Assembly: GCA_965243755.1 (NCBI GenBank)
Contig: CBDEVW010000003.1
Location: 1,674,001-1,738,000 of the forward strand
Source of the DNA: JANSWY01 sp965243755
GTDB taxonomy: Bacteria; Bacteroidota; Bacteroidia; Cytophagales; Cyclobacteriaceae
Length of the DNA: 64,000 nucleotides
Reading direction: 5' to 3'
The position numbers and the translations under genes are program-made. Of this stretch, positions 60,860-64,000 are shown one piece after another (positions within the stretch are counted from its first letter, which is position 1; each line of letters opens with the position of its first letter). Below the pieces are notes generated by a model. It did not search any database and was not told where the DNA came from. It saw only the letters and a list, made by a program, of their open reading frames with translations.

Positions 60860-62260
60860 ATGGGCAGATCAAAGCAAAAAGTAATTGAAAACCTTCTGGT
60901 AGAAGGAATAGCAGCAGAGGGAAAATGTATCGCACGTCATGGGGGAGCAGTCATTTTTATAAAAGACAGTGCTCCGGGTGATTTGGTTGACTTGAGGGTA
61001 ACAAAAAAGAAAAAAAGCTTTTTGGAAGGCTATCCAATTAAAATACATCAGTACTCAGATAAAAGAACCGAGCCCTTTTGTAAACACTTCGGTACCTGTG
61101 GTGGGTGCAAATGGCAGCACATCCAATACACCGAACAATTAAAGTACAAGCAACAGCAAGTCACCGATAACCTTGAAAGAATAGGAAAGATAGTGGTCAA
61201 GGAATCAAGAGACATTATTGCTGCCCATGAAACCGCTTTCTACAGAAACAAGCTTGAATACACTTTCAGTAACCGTAAATGGCTCACAAAAGAACAGATA
61301 GACTCTGGTGAATCCATTAACAGAAATGGCGTTGGCTTTCATATACCTGGCAGATTTGATCTAATCCTGGATATTGAAAAATGCTGGTTACAAAGTGACG
61401 ATTCCAACAACATAAGGTTGAGTCTGAGAGACTTTGCCATAGCCAACAACATCCCATTTTACGACCTCAAAAGCCATGAAGGGCTACTTAGAAACCTGAT
61501 TATTAGAACCTCTACAACAGGTGAGATGATGGTCATCGTGCAGTTTGGTAATAATGATGAATCTAATATCAACGAAGTGATGGAGTTTCTCAAGCAAAAA
61601 TTCCCACAAATCACTTCCCTTCAGTACATCATCAATACCAAGAAGAATGAAACATTTGGCGATCAGGAAGTAATTCTATTCAATGGAAGAGATCACATTT
61701 TCGAAGAGATGGAAGGGCTGAAGTTTAAAATTGGGCCAAAATCATTTTACCAGACCAATTCCAGGCAGGCCTATGAACTTTACAAAATTGCCAGGGAGTT
61801 TGCAGACCTCAAGGGTGATGAAGTGGTCTATGACCTCTATACCGGAACTGGAACGATAGCCAATTTTATTGCCAAAAGTGCTCAAAAAGTTATTGGAGTC
61901 GAGTACGTGCCAGAAGCCATTGAAGACGCCAAAATCAACTCCGAAATCAATGACATTCACAATACAAGTTTCTTTGCAGGAGACATGAAAGATGTATTGA
62001 ATCAGGAATTTATTGATCAACATGGTACACCAGATGTGATCATTACAGATCCTCCAAGGGCTGGAATGCACGCAACGGTTGTAGATGTCCTCAATACGAT
62101 CAAAGCTCCTAAAATTGTTTATGTGAGTTGCAATCCGGCCACACAGGCAAGAGATATCAACTTATTATCGGAACATTACACCGTAGCAATAAGCCAACCA
62201 GTAGATATGTTTCCTCAAACCCATCATGTGGAAAATGTGGTGTTGTTGGAGTTGAAATAA
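60860..62260 (+). CDS. rlmD: 23S rRNA (uracil-C5)-methyltransferase, RlmD-type
   Basis: 466 residues from ATG 60860 (an in-frame TTG at 60851 is the alternative). TRAM domain at about 1-65 (EGIAAEGKCIARHGGAVIF), iron-sulfur cysteines in CKHFGTCGGCKWQH, SAM-binding VVYDLYTGTGTIANFI, motif IITDPPRAGM and the catalytic Cys in IVYVSCNPATQARD. Which uracil is methylated (1939 or 747) cannot be told from the sequence alone. Housekeeping. Confidence 0.88.
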   Translation: MGRSKQKVIENLLVEGIAAEGKCIARHGGAVIFIKDSAPGDLVDLRVTKKKKSFLEGYPIKIHQYSDKRTEPFCKHFGTCGGCKWQHIQYTEQLKYKQQQVTDNLERIGKIVVKESRDIIAAHETAFYRNKLEYTFSNRKWLTKEQIDSGESINRNGVGFHIPGRFDLILDIEKCWLQSDDSNNIRLSLRDFAIANNIPFYDLKSHEGLLRNLIIRTSTTGEMMVIVQFGNNDESNINEVMEFLKQKFPQITSLQYIINTKKNETFGDQEVILFNGRDHIFEEMEGLKFKIGPKSFYQTNSRQAYELYKIAREFADLKGDEVVYDLYTGTGTIANFIAKSAQKVIGVEYVPEAIEDAKINSEINDIHNTSFFAGDMKDVLNQEFIDQHGTPDVIITDPPRAGMHATVVDVLNTIKAPKIVYVSCNPATQARDINLLSEHYTVAISQPVDMFPQTHHVENVVLLELK

Positions 62261-62422
62261 AAAGTTGAAAGTAAATAAATTCGTTTCCGAGGCAGTCAGC
62301 ACTTTATGGTTTAGTTGATTTTAGCATTAGTGTTGTATCAGTCAAGCCGAAATCCCCTTCACACTTTGCCTAATCCAGTTATTTTTAGCAAATTAGTTTG
62401 GTAGGACCCAAGTAACCATTCT

Positions 62423-64000
62423 ATGAAACGCTTTCCAATCCTCCTCACTCTGGTGATATTTTTTTGCTGCCAAAATGGCCTATGTCAATCCCATGAACTC
62501 GAGTCTCAACTCACCACAACTCCAGACATTGAAAACCTGCGGATTCTCCACCAACTGGTAGATCACTACGCTCCGAGGGACAGTGCAAAGGCTTTGAATT
62601 TTGCCAGTCAGGCTATTGCTATGAGTGAATCAATCAATGACAAGTTCCATCTGGGTAAATCGTACCTGGATATGGCCTACGCTCATCAGGAGTCTTTCCA
62701 GTATGAGAAAGCGCAGCAATGGCTTGAAAATGCAGAAACCACATTCTCCGGGCTTAAATCAAACATTGGATTGGGTCTGGTTGCTGAAGCACGTGGTTTG
62801 GCATTGGTGAAGCAGGGTTATCATGACAAAAGTATCAACATGTTCAAAAATGCACTGGAGCATTTTGAAGCAAAGAGCGACACATCTAAAATCGACCGAA
62901 CATTCTACAATATCGGTTATGCGCACTACAGATTGAGAAACTACGATTCTGCCATTTTCTATTTCTACAAAATACTCCCAAAATGCAATCAGGACTTTGC
63001 AAAAATCTGTGTGGATGTTTATAACCAGTTAGGTACCACCTATACAGAAATACAGGAGTACAAAAAAGCGAATGACTACCTGACTTTGGCGCTTGAAGGT
63101 AGTTTACAGCGAAAGGATTCTGTATCCGCCGCAAATGCCACCATGAACCTGGCAGGCAACTATTTTTTTCAGCAAAACCTGGACAGCTGTGTATTCTTTC
63201 TGGGTAAAGCCATAGAAATATATGATCAGACAGGCAACAGACAAGGTCAGGTAATAGGATTAAATAACCTATCAATCATCTATGAAGAAAACGGTGAATT
63301 AAATAAGTCCCTCAGTACCGCTTTCAAGGCAGTTGAAGCTGCAAAAAAGATCAATGACCGTAACATCATTGCCGGAAGCTATCTTCAAATAATGGATTTG
63401 AACCATAAACTGGGAGACATAGGTGTTTCCTTATACTACAGTGATTCGGCACTTGCAATCATCAGAGAGCTAAAATCAAAATATCACTTCCAGCAATATT
63501 ACCAATCGCTTGCTGAAGCCTATACTTCATTGAAAGACTTCAAAAAAGCCATGGAATTCAGGGAACTTTATCATGCCTACTCAGACTCTATGGTAAACGA
63601 ACAAAAAAACAAGCAAATCGCAGAGCTGGAAACCAGGTACGAGACTGAAAAAAAGGAGCAACAGATCGCTTTGCTCAACACACAAAATCAATTACAGGCT
63701 GCCATCATTCAGCGCAAAAACTTTACTATGACATCCATTGCAGTAATATTGGGTGTGACATTGTTGTTTGGCTATCTCTTCATTAGACAAAAAACTCTGA
63801 AGGCCAGGGCACAACTGGAAAAGGAAAAGTCCAGATTGAAATCCGAACAGATCAAGGCAGTAATACTATCACAAGAGAAAGAACGAAAACGATTTGCCAT
63901 GGACCTTCACGACGATTTTGGCCAGCAGATTTCAGCGTTGAAACTGTATGTTTCTAAGTTTAAAGAACATTCCAGGCAGGATGAGATCACAGAAAAATCT
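62423..64000 (+). CDS. TPR-containing sensor histidine kinase, 3' end missing
   Basis: Frame is open from ATG 62423 to the end of the window (526 codons seen). Signal peptide (LLTLVIFFCCQNGLCQ), about eight TPR-like helix pairs in residues 40-390 (for instance FYNIGYAHYRLRNYDSAIFYFYKIL), a coiled coil, one membrane helix (TSIAVILGVTLLFGYLF), then a HisKA_3-type dimerisation domain with the phospho-acceptor His in ERKRFAMDLHDDFGQQIS. The kinase ATP domain lies beyond the window. Such proteins sense the periplasm and pair with LuxR-type regulators; none is seen here. Confidence 0.87.
   Translation, partial: MKRFPILLTLVIFFCCQNGLCQSHELESQLTTTPDIENLRILHQLVDHYAPRDSAKALNFASQAIAMSESINDKFHLGKSYLDMAYAHQESFQYEKAQQWLENAETTFSGLKSNIGLGLVAEARGLALVKQGYHDKSINMFKNALEHFEAKSDTSKIDRTFYNIGYAHYRLRNYDSAIFYFYKILPKCNQDFAKICVDVYNQLGTTYTEIQEYKKANDYLTLALEGSLQRKDSVSAANATMNLAGNYFFQQNLDSCVFFLGKAIEIYDQTGNRQGQVIGLNNLSIIYEENGELNKSLSTAFKAVEAAKKINDRNIIAGSYLQIMDLNHKLGDIGVSLYYSDSALAIIRELKSKYHFQQYYQSLAEAYTSLKDFKKAMEFRELYHAYSDSMVNEQKNKQIAELETRYETEKKEQQIALLNTQNQLQAAIIQRKNFTMTSIAVILGVTLLFGYLFIRQKTLKARAQLEKEKSRLKSEQIKAVILSQEKERKRFAMDLHDDFGQQISALKLYVSKFKEHSRQDEITEKS

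Overview
The window looks like a chromosomal segment of a Bacteroidota bacterium, most likely a marine-type member of the Cytophagales (the order is inference). The phylum call rests on several independent signs: TonB-dependent receptors with carboxypeptidase-like and STN domains, two secreted proteins with type IX secretion C-termini (one type A-like, one gliding-associated type B), a DUF5686 outer-membrane protein, an ECF sigma/FecR pair, sphingolipid genes, and several promoter boxes of the Bacteroidota form TAnnTTTG with a TTG about 19-20 bases upstream. No phage, plasmid, transposase, rRNA or CRISPR array is visible. Both ends cut genes: a TonB-dependent receptor at the left and a TPR sensor histidine kinase at the right.

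Layout. 1-9.5 kb is housekeeping: receptor tail, acidic small protein, RecQ, ComEC (with a duplicated 5' end), PhoH, a SAM-hydroxide adenosyltransferase and a small monooxygenase-like protein. 9.5-12.5 kb holds a cyclic-peptide-type ABC exporter followed directly by two tandem paralogous sulfotransferases. 12.5-21 kb is a surface-glycan region with eight glycosyltransferase genes on both strands, including an unusual two-domain protein (PLOD-like GT plus GT-D-like).

21.1-27.8 kb is the most interesting unit: a tightly packed, same-strand operon of serine palmitoyltransferase-type enzyme, epimerase-type reductase (CerR-like), GNAT protein resembling bacterial ceramide synthase, then FabL-type enoyl reductase, FabZ-like dehydratase, ketosynthase, acyl carrier protein and phosphopantetheinyl transferase. 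It reads as a self-contained sphingolipid (or sulfonolipid) pathway with its own acyl-chain machinery. Right after it, between convergent genes, sits an array of five 22-base units each carrying a 14-base palindrome. A CREST/ceramidase-like membrane protein at 45.8 kb could act on the same lipids.

28-41 kb is mixed: small lipoproteins, DUF1569, a short-chain dehydrogenase, a GH5 glycanase with two CBM6-like modules, a pair of tandemly duplicated secreted proteins with duplicated promoters, SRPBCC/GyrI-like protein, RDD and UPF0114 membrane proteins, M42 peptidase, cardiolipin synthase and two tRNA-Leu. 41-50.3 kb has ergothioneine genes egtB-egtD, a receiver-kinase hybrid with a LytTR regulator, the ceramidase-like/CAP pair, and a molybdenum cofactor operon moaD-E-A-C-moeA. 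50.4-64 kb has the sigma/FecR pair convergent with a TonB-dependent receptor, tRNA-Lys with a duplicated 3' end, a TPR/SH3 protein, DUF5686, a large T9SS type B protein, RlmD and the start of a sensor kinase.
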